The notes under the pieces: generated by a model
Seen by the model: the letters and a program-made list of their open reading frames with translations, nothing else
The model's database searches: none
What the model was told of the DNA's origin: nothing
Part shown: positions 1 through 8,632 of the stretch, piece after piece
Position numbering within the stretch: position 1 is the first letter of the stretch
How the letters are laid out: each line of letters begins with the position of its first letter
Program-made: the position numbers and the translations under genes
NCBI GenBank assembly: GCA_030145245.1
Contig: JAQYWC010000024.1
Span: 28,681-92,680, forward strand
Length of the DNA: 64,000 nucleotides
From: Desulfobacterium sp.
Lineage (GTDB): Bacteria > Desulfobacterota > Desulfobacteria > Desulfobacterales > Desulfobacteraceae
Direction: 5' to 3'

Positions 1-108
1 ACCTCCTGCTACGACCAGGGCTGGATCATGAAGATTAAACCCCAGAATCCTTCAGACTTTGAAGCTCTTCTGGATAAGGCTGCATACCTTGACACTCTGA
101 GAGGCTAA
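1..108 (+). CDS. gcvH: Glycine cleavage system H protein, C-terminal fragment
   Basis: The frame open from base 1 encodes a 35-residue tail ending in LDTLRG before a TAA stop. It fits the C-terminus of the lipoyl carrier GcvH (GWIMKIKP, then a short helix). The rest, including the lipoyl-lysine, lies upstream of the window. H protein carries the aminomethyl group between the P and T proteins. The gene ends 2 bases before gcvPA, so they are probably one transcript. Identification relies on the tail plus the neighbours. Confidence 0.85.
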   Translation, partial: TSCYDQGWIMKIKPQNPSDFEALLDKAAYLDTLRG

Positions 109-110
109 TC

Positions 111-1439
111 ATGCGTTATCTCCCCCACACCCAAGAAGATATCAAGGAGATGCTCAAGGTCACCGGCCACGATTCCCTGGATGACCTTTTCAACAGCATT
201 CCTGAGCACTGCCGATTTAAAGGGGACCTGGACCTTCCGGACGCCCTCACCGAATGGGAACTTGACGATCACATGGAAGGGCTTGCCTCCAACATGGCAG
301 CCACCAAGGTGTTCATCGGTGCCGGCAGCTACCGTCATCATATTCCGTCCGCACTCAACTATCTGTTGTCCAGATCCGAGTTTGCCACGGCCTACACCCC
401 CTACCAGCCCGAGATTTCCCAGGGCACCCTCCAGGGGATCTACGAGTTCCAGAGCATGATCACCGGGATCCTGGGCATGGACGTTTGCACCGCTTCCCAT
501 TACGACTGCGGAACCGCCCTTGCCGAGGCCATGCTCATCGCCCTTAAGAAGAAAAAGAAAACCAAGAAGGTCGCGGTCTCCGCCCTGGTCCATCCCCATC
601 ACCGGCAGATCATCAACACCTATCTTAACCCCTCGGGCTATGAGCTCATAGAGATCCCCTATAACCAGGACGGCACCACGGACCTCTCCGCCCTGGACGC
701 CATGGAAGATGTCGCAGCCGTGGCCGTACAGAGCCCCAACTTCTTCGGCGCCATCGAGGACCTGACCAAAGTCAGGGCCGCAGCCGATGCCAAGAACGCC
801 CTCATGGTGGTCTCCTTCACCGAAGCCCTCTCCTACGGTCTCCTGAAGAACCCCGGATCGTTTGGCGCTAACCTGGTCTGCGGCGAGGGCCAGAGTTTCG
901 GCATCTCCCAGTCCTTTGGCGGCCCCGGCCTCGGTATTCTCACGGGTACCAAAAAGCTCATGCGGGACCTGCCCGGACGACTGGTCGGCAGGGCCAAGGA
1001 CGCAGACGGCAAAGAAGGCTTTGTGCTCACCCTGTCCACACGGGAGCAGCACATCCGCCGGGAGAAGGCAAGCTCCAACATCTGCTCCAACAATGGGCTC
1101 AACGCCATGGCTGCCTCCATGTATCTCGCCTTTGCCGGCAAAAAGGGCCTCCATGAACTGGCCGTGCTCAACCACGACAAGGCAGCCTTCCTCAAACAGA
1201 CCCTGGAAGCTGCGGGCTTTACCGCCCCGTTCAACACCCCGTTTTTCAACGAGTTCGTCCTCAAGGCCCCCCCGGGGTTCCAGGCCAAACGCAAGCAGCT
1301 TGAAACCGACAAGGGCATCCTTGCCGGTCTGCCCCTGGAGTGTTACTACCCCGACATGAAAGACCATTACCTGTTCTGCGCCACGGAAGTCCTTTCCCGG
1401 CAGGATATTGAAAACCTGGCAAAGGAGGTGCGACCATGA
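111..1439 (+). CDS. gcvPA: Glycine dehydrogenase (decarboxylating) subunit 1
   Basis: This 442-residue protein is the N-terminal half of the split P protein, the PLP-dependent glycine decarboxylase of the glycine cleavage system. It begins MRYLPHTQEDIKEML, typical for the subunit, and keeps the PLP-enzyme-like fold with motifs such as GAGSYRHHIPSA and SFGGPGLGI. Length matches the family (about 440-450). It follows gcvH by 2 bases, and its end overlaps the gcvPB start by four bases (ATGA), which suggests translational coupling. The complex is cytoplasmic and releases CO2, NH3 and methylene-THF from glycine, or runs in reverse. Confidence 0.96.
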   Translation: MRYLPHTQEDIKEMLKVTGHDSLDDLFNSIPEHCRFKGDLDLPDALTEWELDDHMEGLASNMAATKVFIGAGSYRHHIPSALNYLLSRSEFATAYTPYQPEISQGTLQGIYEFQSMITGILGMDVCTASHYDCGTALAEAMLIALKKKKKTKKVAVSALVHPHHRQIINTYLNPSGYELIEIPYNQDGTTDLSALDAMEDVAAVAVQSPNFFGAIEDLTKVRAAADAKNALMVVSFTEALSYGLLKNPGSFGANLVCGEGQSFGISQSFGGPGLGILTGTKKLMRDLPGRLVGRAKDADGKEGFVLTLSTREQHIRREKASSNICSNNGLNAMAASMYLAFAGKKGLHELAVLNHDKAAFLKQTLEAAGFTAPFNTPFFNEFVLKAPPGFQAKRKQLETDKGILAGLPLECYYPDMKDHYLFCATEVLSRQDIENLAKEVRP

Positions 1440-2890
1440 CAACACCCACAGCAACCACCGGGCTGATCTTTAACGAGCCCCTGTTATGGGAGAAGAGCAA
1501 ACCCGGGCGATGCGGACTTTCCATCCCCACATCGGACGTGCCCTCATCCCCCCTGGACTCCGCCCTCACCACCAACGGACCCGATCTGCCCCAGCTGAGC
1601 GAAGTGGACGTTACCCGGCATTTCACCCGGCTCTCCCAGTGGAACTTCGGGGTGGACTCGGGCATGTACCCCTTGGGCTCCTGCACCATGAAGTACAACC
1701 CCAAGACCAACGAGGTCCAGGCCGCCCGCCCGGGCTTTACAACCGCCCATCCCATGGCCGGGGAGCAGGTCTCCCAGGGCGCCATGGAGCTGATGTATAA
1801 CCTGGAGCAGGATCTTGCCGAGATCACCGGCATGGACGCCGTGACCCTACAGCCCGCGGCAGGCGCCCACGGCGAGCTCACCGGCATGCTCGTGATCCAC
1901 GCCTATCACGCCAAGAACGGCAAACAGCGCTCCAAGATCATCATCCCGGACACGGCCCACGGCACCAACCCTGCCAGCGCCTCCCTGTGCGGGTACGAGT
2001 CCATCAATATCAAATCCGGGGAGAACGGCATCCTCACCCCCGAGGCCGTGGCCGAGGTGATGGACGAGGACACCGCCGGCATCATGATCACCAACCCCAA
2101 CACCCTGGGCCTGTTTGAGGAGAACATCAAGGAGATCGCCGACATCGTCCATGCCAAAGGCGGCCTGGTCTACGGTGACGGCGCCAACATGAACGCCATC
2201 ATGGGCATTGTCCAGCCCGGCAAAATCGGCATCGATGTGATCCACCTCAACCTCCACAAGACCTTCTCCACCCCCCACGGCGGCGGCGGACCCGGTTCCG
2301 GTCCCATCGGCGTAGTAGAAAAACTTGCGCCCTTTCTCCCGTCCCCCAGGATTAGTAAAACAGACAAGGGCTATTCCTGGCAGTTTGACTGCCCGGACAC
2401 CATCGGACGGATGCTCACCTTCCACGGTCATTTCGGTGTCCTGGTCAGGGCCTATGCTTACATCCGCACCATGGGCAAAGGCCTTAAAACCGCCAGCCAG
2501 CTGGCCGTGCTCAACGCCAACTACATCAAGGCAAAGCTCAAAGACACCCTGGCCCTTGCCTATGACCGGCCCTGCATGCACGAGTGCGTGTTCTCAGACA
2601 AGAACCAGCAACCCCACCATGTCACCACCCTGGACATGGCCAAGCGCCTCATGGATTACGGATTCCATCCCCCAACGGTTTACTTTCCCCTGGTGGTCCA
2701 CGGCGCCATCATGATCGAGCCCACGGAGACCGAGTCCAAAGAGACCATTGACGAGTTCATCCAGGCCTTCAAGGACATTGCCAAAGAAGCCGAGGAAACC
2801 CCGGAACTCCTTCAAACGGCCCCCAACCTCCCCAAAGTCAAACGCATGGACGAGGTTGCCGCCGCAAGGAAACCGTGCCTCTGTGGATAA
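1436..2890 (+). CDS. gcvPB: Glycine dehydrogenase (decarboxylating) subunit 2
   Basis: This 484-residue protein is the C-terminal half of the split P protein and carries the PLP lysine, visible in NLHKTFSTPHGGGGPG at about residue 280. Other family motifs are GSCTMKYNPK near the N-terminus and DTAHGTNPAS. It pairs with GcvPA to form the decarboxylase. Its start overlaps gcvPA by four bases, and its end overlaps the probable GTG start of lipB by eight, so glycine cleavage and lipoylation genes seem co-translated. This makes sense because H protein needs lipoate. Confidence 0.96.
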   Translation: MTTPTATTGLIFNEPLLWEKSKPGRCGLSIPTSDVPSSPLDSALTTNGPDLPQLSEVDVTRHFTRLSQWNFGVDSGMYPLGSCTMKYNPKTNEVQAARPGFTTAHPMAGEQVSQGAMELMYNLEQDLAEITGMDAVTLQPAAGAHGELTGMLVIHAYHAKNGKQRSKIIIPDTAHGTNPASASLCGYESINIKSGENGILTPEAVAEVMDEDTAGIMITNPNTLGLFEENIKEIADIVHAKGGLVYGDGANMNAIMGIVQPGKIGIDVIHLNLHKTFSTPHGGGGPGSGPIGVVEKLAPFLPSPRISKTDKGYSWQFDCPDTIGRMLTFHGHFGVLVRAYAYIRTMGKGLKTASQLAVLNANYIKAKLKDTLALAYDRPCMHECVFSDKNQQPHHVTTLDMAKRLMDYGFHPPTVYFPLVVHGAIMIEPTETESKETIDEFIQAFKDIAKEAEETPELLQTAPNLPKVKRMDEVAAARKPCLCG

Positions 2891-3575
2891 CTCAACACCT
2901 GAGAAATGGGTAACAGACCTTGGGGTTATCAATTACCAGGAAGCCTACACGCTCCAGCAGCAGATCTCCCTCGCCAAAACCGAGGGAGATCTCACCCCCG
3001 ACGTGATCCTGGTGCTTGAGCACCCCCCGGTCTTCACCCTTGGCAAACGAGGCGGCACCGAGAACCTCCGGGTCCCCCCCGCCTTCCTCAAAGAAAAAGG
3101 GATCCCTGTGATCCCCACCAAACGAGGCGGCAACATCACCTACCACGGCCCCGGCCAGATCGTTCTCTACCCCATCGTGGACATCTCCCGGGCCAACATA
3201 GGAATAGCCGATTTCGTCAACACCCTGGAAGAGACCATGATCCGCACCTGCCAGACCTTTGGGGTAAACGCAGCCCGCAACCCCAAAAACCACGGCATCT
3301 GGGTCGCAAACAACAAGATCGGCAGCATCGGTCTCTCCGTCAAACACGGGGTCTGCCACCACGGCCTGGCCCTCAACGTCAACCTGGATCTCACCCCCTT
3401 TTCCTGGATCAACCCCTGCGGCCTCCAGGGCGTGGGCATGACCTCCATGGCCCAGGATCTCGGCAATCCCCCAATGACTACCACCGTGAAAACGCATCTG
3501 CTTGATAACCTAAGCCACGTCACCGGGTTCTCATTCAAAACCGTGACACCGGAACAACTTAAAAAGGCGCTATAA
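2883..3575 (+). CDS. lipB: Octanoyltransferase LipB
   Basis: LipB moves octanoyl groups from acyl-ACP to the lipoyl domains of GcvH and 2-oxoacid dehydrogenases. The family motifs are in order: RGGNITYHGPGQIVLYP (about residues 80-97), the substrate lysine in GLSVKHGVCHHG, and the catalytic cysteine in INPCGLQGVGMTS. I chose the GTG at 2883 (230 residues) because earlier in-frame starts lie deep inside gcvPB and would add a non-family N-terminus. AAGGA lies 12 bases upstream of the GTG, which is somewhat far. The gene overlaps gcvPB by eight bases. Confidence 0.93.
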   Translation: MDNSTPEKWVTDLGVINYQEAYTLQQQISLAKTEGDLTPDVILVLEHPPVFTLGKRGGTENLRVPPAFLKEKGIPVIPTKRGGNITYHGPGQIVLYPIVDISRANIGIADFVNTLEETMIRTCQTFGVNAARNPKNHGIWVANNKIGSIGLSVKHGVCHHGLALNVNLDLTPFSWINPCGLQGVGMTSMAQDLGNPPMTTTVKTHLLDNLSHVTGFSFKTVTPEQLKKAL

Positions 3576-3593
3576 AAAAAATCGGAGAGGATC

Positions 3594-4451
3594 ATGAAAC
3601 AAGCAAAACCAAGCTGGCTGAAACGTAAACTTCCCACCGGACCGGAGTATGAAAAGGTCAGGCACCTCCTCGCCTCCTCCAACCTTCACACCGTCTGCCA
3701 GGAAGCCAAATGCCCCAACATGTGGGAGTGCTTCTCAAAAAGAACCTCAACCTTCATGATCCTCGGCCGCCAATGCACCCGCAACTGCCGCTTCTGCAAC
3801 GTCACCTCAGACACCCCGGACACCCTCGACCCCTCAGAGCCCCTCCGCGTGGCCAAGGCCGCCAAGGAACTCGGACTCAAATACGTGGTGGTCACCTCGG
3901 TCACAAGGGACGATCTCCAGGACGGCGGCTCCGCCCACTTTGCCGAGACCATACAAGCCATCCGCGCAGCCGTGGACGGGGTAGGAATAGAAGTGCTCAT
4001 CCCGGATTTCCAGGGAGATGAACAAGCCCTGAGAACCGTCCTGGCCGCACAACCCGATGTCCTCAACCACAACATAGAAACAGTCCCCTCCCTCTATGCC
4101 ACGGTCAGGCCGGAAGCCATCTACCAAAGGTCCCTGGATCTGCTCAAACGGGCATCTCAAATAGCGCCCCATATCCCGGTAAAATCAGGCATCATGGTCG
4201 GCCTCGGGGAAACCCAGGACCAGCTGATCCAGACCATGAAAGACCTCCATAATCATGGGTGTTCCATCCTCACCCTGGGCCAGTACCTCCAGCCCTCCCG
4301 GAACCATCTTCCGGTGACCGAGTACTATACCCCTGAAACCTTTGACAGCTTAAAGGAAAAAGCGCTGAAGATAGGGTTTGCCAATGTGGCGTCGGCACCC
4401 TTTGTCAGGAGTTCCTATCAGGCTGAATCCCTCTCAGGCCGTTGCTGCTAA
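3594..4451 (+). CDS. lipA: Lipoyl synthase LipA (radical SAM)
   Basis: LipA inserts two sulfurs into protein-bound octanoyl groups to make lipoate. Both cluster motifs are present: the auxiliary-cluster cysteines in CQEAKCPNMWECF and the radical-SAM CxxxCxxC in CTRNCRFCNV. The late motif LTLGQYLQPSRNHLPV is diagnostic. At 285 residues it matches the family. A GGAG element precedes the ATG. It ends the gcv-lip cluster, and a strong inverted repeat follows 11 bases after the stop. It probably works with LipB and the upstream H protein. Confidence 0.97.
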   Translation: MKQAKPSWLKRKLPTGPEYEKVRHLLASSNLHTVCQEAKCPNMWECFSKRTSTFMILGRQCTRNCRFCNVTSDTPDTLDPSEPLRVAKAAKELGLKYVVVTSVTRDDLQDGGSAHFAETIQAIRAAVDGVGIEVLIPDFQGDEQALRTVLAAQPDVLNHNIETVPSLYATVRPEAIYQRSLDLLKRASQIAPHIPVKSGIMVGLGETQDQLIQTMKDLHNHGCSILTLGQYLQPSRNHLPVTEYYTPETFDSLKEKALKIGFANVASAPFVRSSYQAESLSGRCC

Positions 4452-4462
4452 TCTCTTCTTAG

Positions 4463-4500
4463 CCGTATAATTCCTGCCTTCAACGTCTGGAATTATACGG
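4463..4500 (+). terminator. Inverted repeat after lipA
   Basis: A perfect 12-bp inverted repeat, CCGTATAATTCC at 4463-4474 and GGAATTATACGG at 4489-4500, with a 14-base loop. It lies just after the lipA stop and is followed by only a short T-rich stretch (TGTTT). It is probably the transcription end of the gcv-lip operon, though not a textbook intrinsic terminator. Confidence 0.6.
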
Positions 4501-5099
4501 TGTTTCATCCAGGCTCCCCAAAGGGATTTGCCATATCCGTGGCCGTAGTCCTATCCCATGTTCCAGAGAAACCGAAAATCCGTTCCTGGCTGATTTTGTC
4601 GTCGCAATGGGCGGTGGGCTTCTGAAAACAGGAGAGGCATGTCGTGGGGAGAGGATATGTAAATATTCCGCCTGCTGGAGATAGAAGATCAGCTTGGTTA
4701 GATAGCCCTTTATTACTGACTATAGGTAACATGTATAGGGTTTGGCGGTTCGACGCCTCACTCTTTGGGCATTGATAACAAATGAATCGTCAACGAATTC
4801 GATTTGGAATTGTTTATTGCGATCCGGGAGGGGGTGCCTGTCGTTTGTTATTTTATTACATTATTTCTCAAGAAAAACGAAATAGTAGCGGTTGTCTTTT
4901 GTTCGTTTTGTTCTGAGTCTATAATAAACCTCTTAAATGAAATAAATTCTTGTAATTTTAATTCTACTTTGGTAGTTCTGACAAGAATTTTTTTGTGTGG
5001 TTGAGCGGAAAAGAAATGTCGGAATTGTGTGGGGGACGGGTTTTTTTATTGAAAATTATGCAAAAATGCTGAACTCATTGTAGTGTTTTAGGATAAGGT
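4501..5099. other. Gene-free stretch at the edge of the AT-rich island
   Basis: No convincing gene is visible. The first 250 bases have the mixed composition of the flanking chromosome. From about 4790 the sequence becomes AT-rich like the reverse transcriptase genes that follow, so the island boundary is probably near there. Short frames are present but lack a good start and recognisable sequence. AGGA at 5090-5093 is a likely ribosome binding site for the gene at 5100. I found no repeat that reappears at the right end of the island. Confidence 0.5.
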
Positions 5100-6344
5100 A
5101 TGTTTGACCAATCTTTTACAGATAAAACAATTTCAAATCTTATAATAAAATCTGATTTTGCAAAGAATCCTGGTTTATATGATAAAAATGTTAAATGTCA
5201 GATTGTCAATCAGTGCATTGAAAAATCGGTAACTGGATTTGTAGACAATATTAATGTTGTGAAAAATATTATAAATGGGAAAATAGTATATAAAATTAAG
5301 TTTTTACAAGATGAACTGTTGTTGAGGAAAGCATCTGAAAATATAAAAAGAATAACAAGTGTTAAACAACAGAATAGAGATAACATTGTTAGTAATTTGA
5401 TATGTTTTTTGCGTGAAGGAGTGCCTTATAGAATTTATAAACTTGATATTAAATCATTCTATGAGACCATTGATACTGCAAACATGCTGCAAGAAATGAA
5501 AAAGAATATTGTAATTTCTAAACCTACTACCAGAGTTGTAGAATCTTTATTAGGACATATTGAAGGATTCGGTTTCAGAGGACTACCAAGAGGTTTGCGG
5601 TTAAGTGCGATTCTATCTGAACTAATAATGAGAAGATTTGATAATTACTGCCAAAATAATAATAATGTTTTTTTTTACTCTCGTTTTGTTGATGACATAA
5701 TTATAATTACAAGTGCTTTGGAGGAGAGAACAGAATTTATAACCAGTTTAGAAAAAAAAATGAGTGGTTTGCAATTTAATCCTAAAAAGACCGAGGTCTT
5801 TGATATTTCAAAAAATGCTAAGAGTGAAGCTGATAAAATATTAGCTAAATTTAACTATCTTGGATATGAGCTTACTATAAAAAATCCTCCCAAACAAAAT
5901 ATTAAACAAAATTATAGAAATGTGTTTGTCGATATAGCACCTAAAAAAGTAAAAAAAATAAAAACAAGAATAATTCGAAGTCTTCTTTCCTTTTGCAAAA
6001 ATAAGGATTATGATTTGCTTTTAGATCGCCTTAGGTTGATTTCAGGAAACTATAGTTTGATCGATAGAAAATCAGGTGTTAAGAGAAAAGCTGGAATATA
6101 CTATAGCTATAAGCATGTTACATTCGAAAATTCTTATTGTTTGAAAGATTTAGATATATTTCTAAAAAAGGCATTGCTGTCAACAAATGGTAAAGTCTCA
6201 ACTAAAGTCAATAATCTTTTATCCATTGATGACAGACGAAATCTTTTAAAATTAACCTTCTGCAATGGCTTCACCCAAAAAGTGTTTTTTCATTTTTCCC
6301 AACAACGGTTAACTAAAATTATGGAATGTTGGGCTTATGAATAA
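5100..6344 (+). CDS. drt3a: Defence-associated reverse transcriptase, Drt3a-like (UG3 class)
   Basis: A 414-residue reverse transcriptase. Visible palm motifs are YRIYKLDIKSFYE (motif A, catalytic Asp, about residues 115-127), GLPRGLRLSAILSE (motif B), SRFVDDIIII (motif C, FVDD in place of YADD) and LQFNPKKTE (motif D). The N-terminal MFDQSF is like that of Abi/DRT enzymes. There is no maturase, intron-RNA or DGR context. It overlaps a second, larger reverse transcriptase by eight bases. This two-enzyme arrangement is what I know as DRT type 3 (UG3+UG8) anti-phage defence. Codon use is very AT-rich compared with neighbours, a sign of transfer. Family class is inferred from arrangement and size, without a profile search. 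Confidence 0.8.
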   Translation: MFDQSFTDKTISNLIIKSDFAKNPGLYDKNVKCQIVNQCIEKSVTGFVDNINVVKNIINGKIVYKIKFLQDELLLRKASENIKRITSVKQQNRDNIVSNLICFLREGVPYRIYKLDIKSFYETIDTANMLQEMKKNIVISKPTTRVVESLLGHIEGFGFRGLPRGLRLSAILSELIMRRFDNYCQNNNNVFFYSRFVDDIIIITSALEERTEFITSLEKKMSGLQFNPKKTEVFDISKNAKSEADKILAKFNYLGYELTIKNPPKQNIKQNYRNVFVDIAPKKVKKIKTRIIRSLLSFCKNKDYDLLLDRLRLISGNYSLIDRKSGVKRKAGIYYSYKHVTFENSYCLKDLDIFLKKALLSTNGKVSTKVNNLLSIDDRRNLLKLTFCNGFTQKVFFHFSQQRLTKIMECWAYE

Positions 6345-8313
6345 ACAAAATAGAGTTAACAAAAGTGATTCCCACCGAATCTTACTTTCAGAAACTATTC
6401 CATCCGAAGTTCCAATTATTTTTTCAAATGATGGCTTTTACCGTAATTGTCTGTTGTCTCAAAAAAACAACTATTACCCCAAAGACCTGTTTGATTATAT
6501 CGTTATCGGTGAACAAGAAAATAAAAGCACAATCCCACTATCTTACAAAATAAAAAAAGATTCTTACTCATTAAGAACTTTATCATTGATGCACCCCTAT
6601 TCTCAATGGAGATTTATAGGGTTTTACCGTGAGTATAGTGGCGTTATTTGTTTCCATTGTTCCAAGAGTAAGGCTTCGCTACGTTCGCCACAAAAAATTG
6701 GAAGCTCATTTTATGTTAAAAACAAAAACGAAAATATTAAAAGATATAAACTAGATTCAATTGATACAGAGGAGGAAGACAAAACAATAAAACATCCGTC
6801 ATCCTACTTTGCTTATCGTGGAGTGAATAGGCTTCACAAGTTTTTTGATTCTAGTGATTATCTAAAATTTGAGAAAAAATACTCATCAATGTGGATGATT
6901 GATATCTCGAAATGCTTTGATAGTATTTATACTCATACTATTGCATGGGCTGTTAAATCTAAATCTTTTGCTAAAAAAAATATCGATATAAAATCTTCAT
7001 TTGGACAAGTATTTGATACTTTAATGCAACGGTGTAATGATAATGAAACAAATGGGATTATAATTGGTCCCGAAATAAGTAGGGTTTTTGCAGAAATTAT
7101 TTGTCAAGATGTCGATATAAAAACAATAGCCTCCTTATCAAACAAACACAATATTAAATTTGGTAAAGAATATACATTTAGGCGATATGTCGATGATACC
7201 TTTATTTTTTCAATAGACGAAGCAACTTCCGTTTTAGTCGTTGAAGAATTAACCGATCAATTTTCAAAATATAATCTTCATATAAACGAAAGAAAGATTA
7301 AAACATTTTATAGACCTTTTTATACAGAACAATCTCGAATAATTCGGACTATTAGTTTGGAAGTAAATGATTTTTTTAAAAAGTTTACAAAAATAGCAAC
7401 AGTTGATGATAAAAAGATTATTCTTCCCGAATCAATACTTAGGGTCGACAAACTGGTAAATAGTTTTATAAACACAATAAAGTCTATTTGTACCGAGGGT
7501 AACTATGGATATAGTTTAGTCTCAGGTTATATAATATCATCCTTGTCTAACCGAATTCTTAAATTGGTCGATATCGATTTGAAAAAAATCGAGAATAAAG
7601 AAGAGTTAGATGCAAAATACAAAAATTGTTTTATTACCATATTACAAACGCTATACTTCTTTTATAGCGTTCAGCCATCAGTTAATTCATCCTATTCTCT
7701 TGGGAAATCAATAATTTTAAGCTGTCGATTTTTCGAAAAGGAATTTCCCCAATATGAGCCAACTATAAAACAGAAAATATTCGAATTGACAATTGATTTA
7801 CTTAAACAAAATCAATTTTCTCAAAAAACTCATAGAGAAAATCTGATTCCTCTTGAAAAAATTAATATCATTCTTTCAATAAGCGAGATGGGGGGAGATT
7901 ATCTTTTGTCAAGCGGTTTTATGAAGAAACTTTTCGATTTTACCAGTTCTTCCTTTAGTTACTTCGAAATAATGTCTTGCCTATTTTATATTAAAGATAA
8001 TCAAGATTACAGAGAATTAAGGGATGGTCTCGAAATTCAAATTAAATTAAAATTAACGGATTTGTCTGACATACAAAGAAACTCAGAAGTTGTTTACATT
8101 TTCCTTGACAGCCTATCGTGTCCTTATCTTGATGTGGCTTTCAAAAAGGAACTTTTGACGAAATTCTACAAAGACAATAATAAAACTATTCCCGAGGCAA
8201 AGGCTTTAGAACAAATGTTGAATTATATGGGGAATAATGAATGGTTTATAAATTGGAAAACTATTGATCTACTAAATATGCTAGAGAAAAAGGAATTAAA
8301 GACAGTTTATTAA
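6337..8313 (+). CDS. drt3b: Defence-associated reverse transcriptase, Drt3b-like (UG8 class)
   Basis: A 658-residue second reverse transcriptase. The palm motifs are MWMIDISKCFDSIY (motif A, about residues 185-198), GIIIGPEISRVFAEII (motif B, the IGPE form seen in AbiK/UG-type enzymes) and FRRYVDDTFIF (motif C). About 300 residues follow the palm, predicted helical and without a named domain, as expected for this class. The start ATG overlaps the drt3a stop, implying coupled translation. In published DRT3 systems, as I recall, one enzyme copies an ACACAC segment of a companion RNA to poly(GT) and the other makes complementary poly(AC) without a nucleic acid template. The RNA candidate lies directly downstream. 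AT-rich, probably imported. Confidence 0.8.
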   Translation: MNKQNRVNKSDSHRILLSETIPSEVPIIFSNDGFYRNCLLSQKNNYYPKDLFDYIVIGEQENKSTIPLSYKIKKDSYSLRTLSLMHPYSQWRFIGFYREYSGVICFHCSKSKASLRSPQKIGSSFYVKNKNENIKRYKLDSIDTEEEDKTIKHPSSYFAYRGVNRLHKFFDSSDYLKFEKKYSSMWMIDISKCFDSIYTHTIAWAVKSKSFAKKNIDIKSSFGQVFDTLMQRCNDNETNGIIIGPEISRVFAEIICQDVDIKTIASLSNKHNIKFGKEYTFRRYVDDTFIFSIDEATSVLVVEELTDQFSKYNLHINERKIKTFYRPFYTEQSRIIRTISLEVNDFFKKFTKIATVDDKKIILPESILRVDKLVNSFINTIKSICTEGNYGYSLVSGYIISSLSNRILKLVDIDLKKIENKEELDAKYKNCFITILQTLYFFYSVQPSVNSSYSLGKSIILSCRFFEKEFPQYEPTIKQKIFELTIDLLKQNQFSQKTHRENLIPLEKINIILSISEMGGDYLLSSGFMKKLFDFTSSSFSYFEIMSCLFYIKDNQDYRELRDGLEIQIKLKLTDLSDIQRNSEVVYIFLDSLSCPYLDVAFKKELLTKFYKDNNKTIPEAKALEQMLNYMGNNEWFINWKTIDLLNMLEKKELKTVY

Positions 8314-8314
8314 G

Positions 8315-8320
8315 TATAAT
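8315..8320 (+). promoter_or_regulatory. -10 element of the DRT3 RNA
   Basis: A perfect TATAAT starts two bases after the drt3b stop codon. It would place the transcript start near 8327, five bases before the closing stem of the RNA. No good -35 hexamer is visible at the right distance, so read-through from the operon is also possible. Confidence 0.5.
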
Positions 8321-8326
8321 TATTTT

Positions 8327-8501
8327 GAGGTAAGAGCCCAATATTTGCTCTACACTCTGAGATTTGGTTTTTTAAACAAAGTTAAGAGTGTCATACTTTC
8401 TCCCTTTTTGTTGTCTGAACGGCAGTTTAAATAACACTGGGAAAAAGAGCGGTTTTTCCGCACACACCTTATGCGATGAGGGCTCTTGTCTCAATTTTTT
8501 T
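8327..8501 (+). ncRNA. Candidate DRT3 companion RNA with ACACAC template
   Basis: The approximately 175-base stretch after drt3b folds as a closed RNA. AAGAGCCC (8332-8339) pairs perfectly with GGGCTCTT (8480-8487). Inside, ACACTCT (8352-8358) pairs with AGAGTGT (8385-8391), and GGAAAAA (8440-8446) pairs with TTTTTCC (8453-8459) around a GAGCGG loop. Directly 3' of this last hairpin is an alternating CACACAC (8461-8467), matching the ACACAC template I recall for DRT3 RNAs. A run of seven T (8495-8501) follows the closing stem and would terminate transcription. No ORF is present. The structure is seen directly; its role is inferred from the adjacent enzymes. Confidence 0.75.
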
Positions 8502-8632
8502 CTAAAATATTATTTGATGGTCCTGTGAAAAAAAAAAGCGGAATTTTTCGAAAGCCTTCAATTGCTCCCTATATCACAGTGGGTGTTTATTCAAGCAAAG
8601 ATAGATTCGATAAAGTCTTATGCTGACGCAGC

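Noticed and set aside
105..1454. Long open frame (449 codons) on the minus strand over gcvPA
   Set aside because: It is the reverse-strand shadow of a clear gcvPA with conserved motifs; its own sequence has no recognisable domain.
2748..2882. Earlier in-frame starts for lipB inside gcvPB
   Set aside because: They add a non-family N-terminus made from the gcvPB 3' end; the GTG at 2883 fits LipB length.
4804..5004. Hydrophobic 66-codon frame before drt3a
   Set aside because: Non-ATG start, poor ribosome binding site, AT-rich random hydrophobic sequence and no recognisable homology.
5100..8313. Reverse transcriptases as retron, DGR or group II intron enzymes
   Set aside because: No maturase domain, intron RNA, msr/msd RNA before the gene, template/variable repeats or accessory DGR protein. 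Two overlapping enzymes with a 3' RNA fit DRT3 better.
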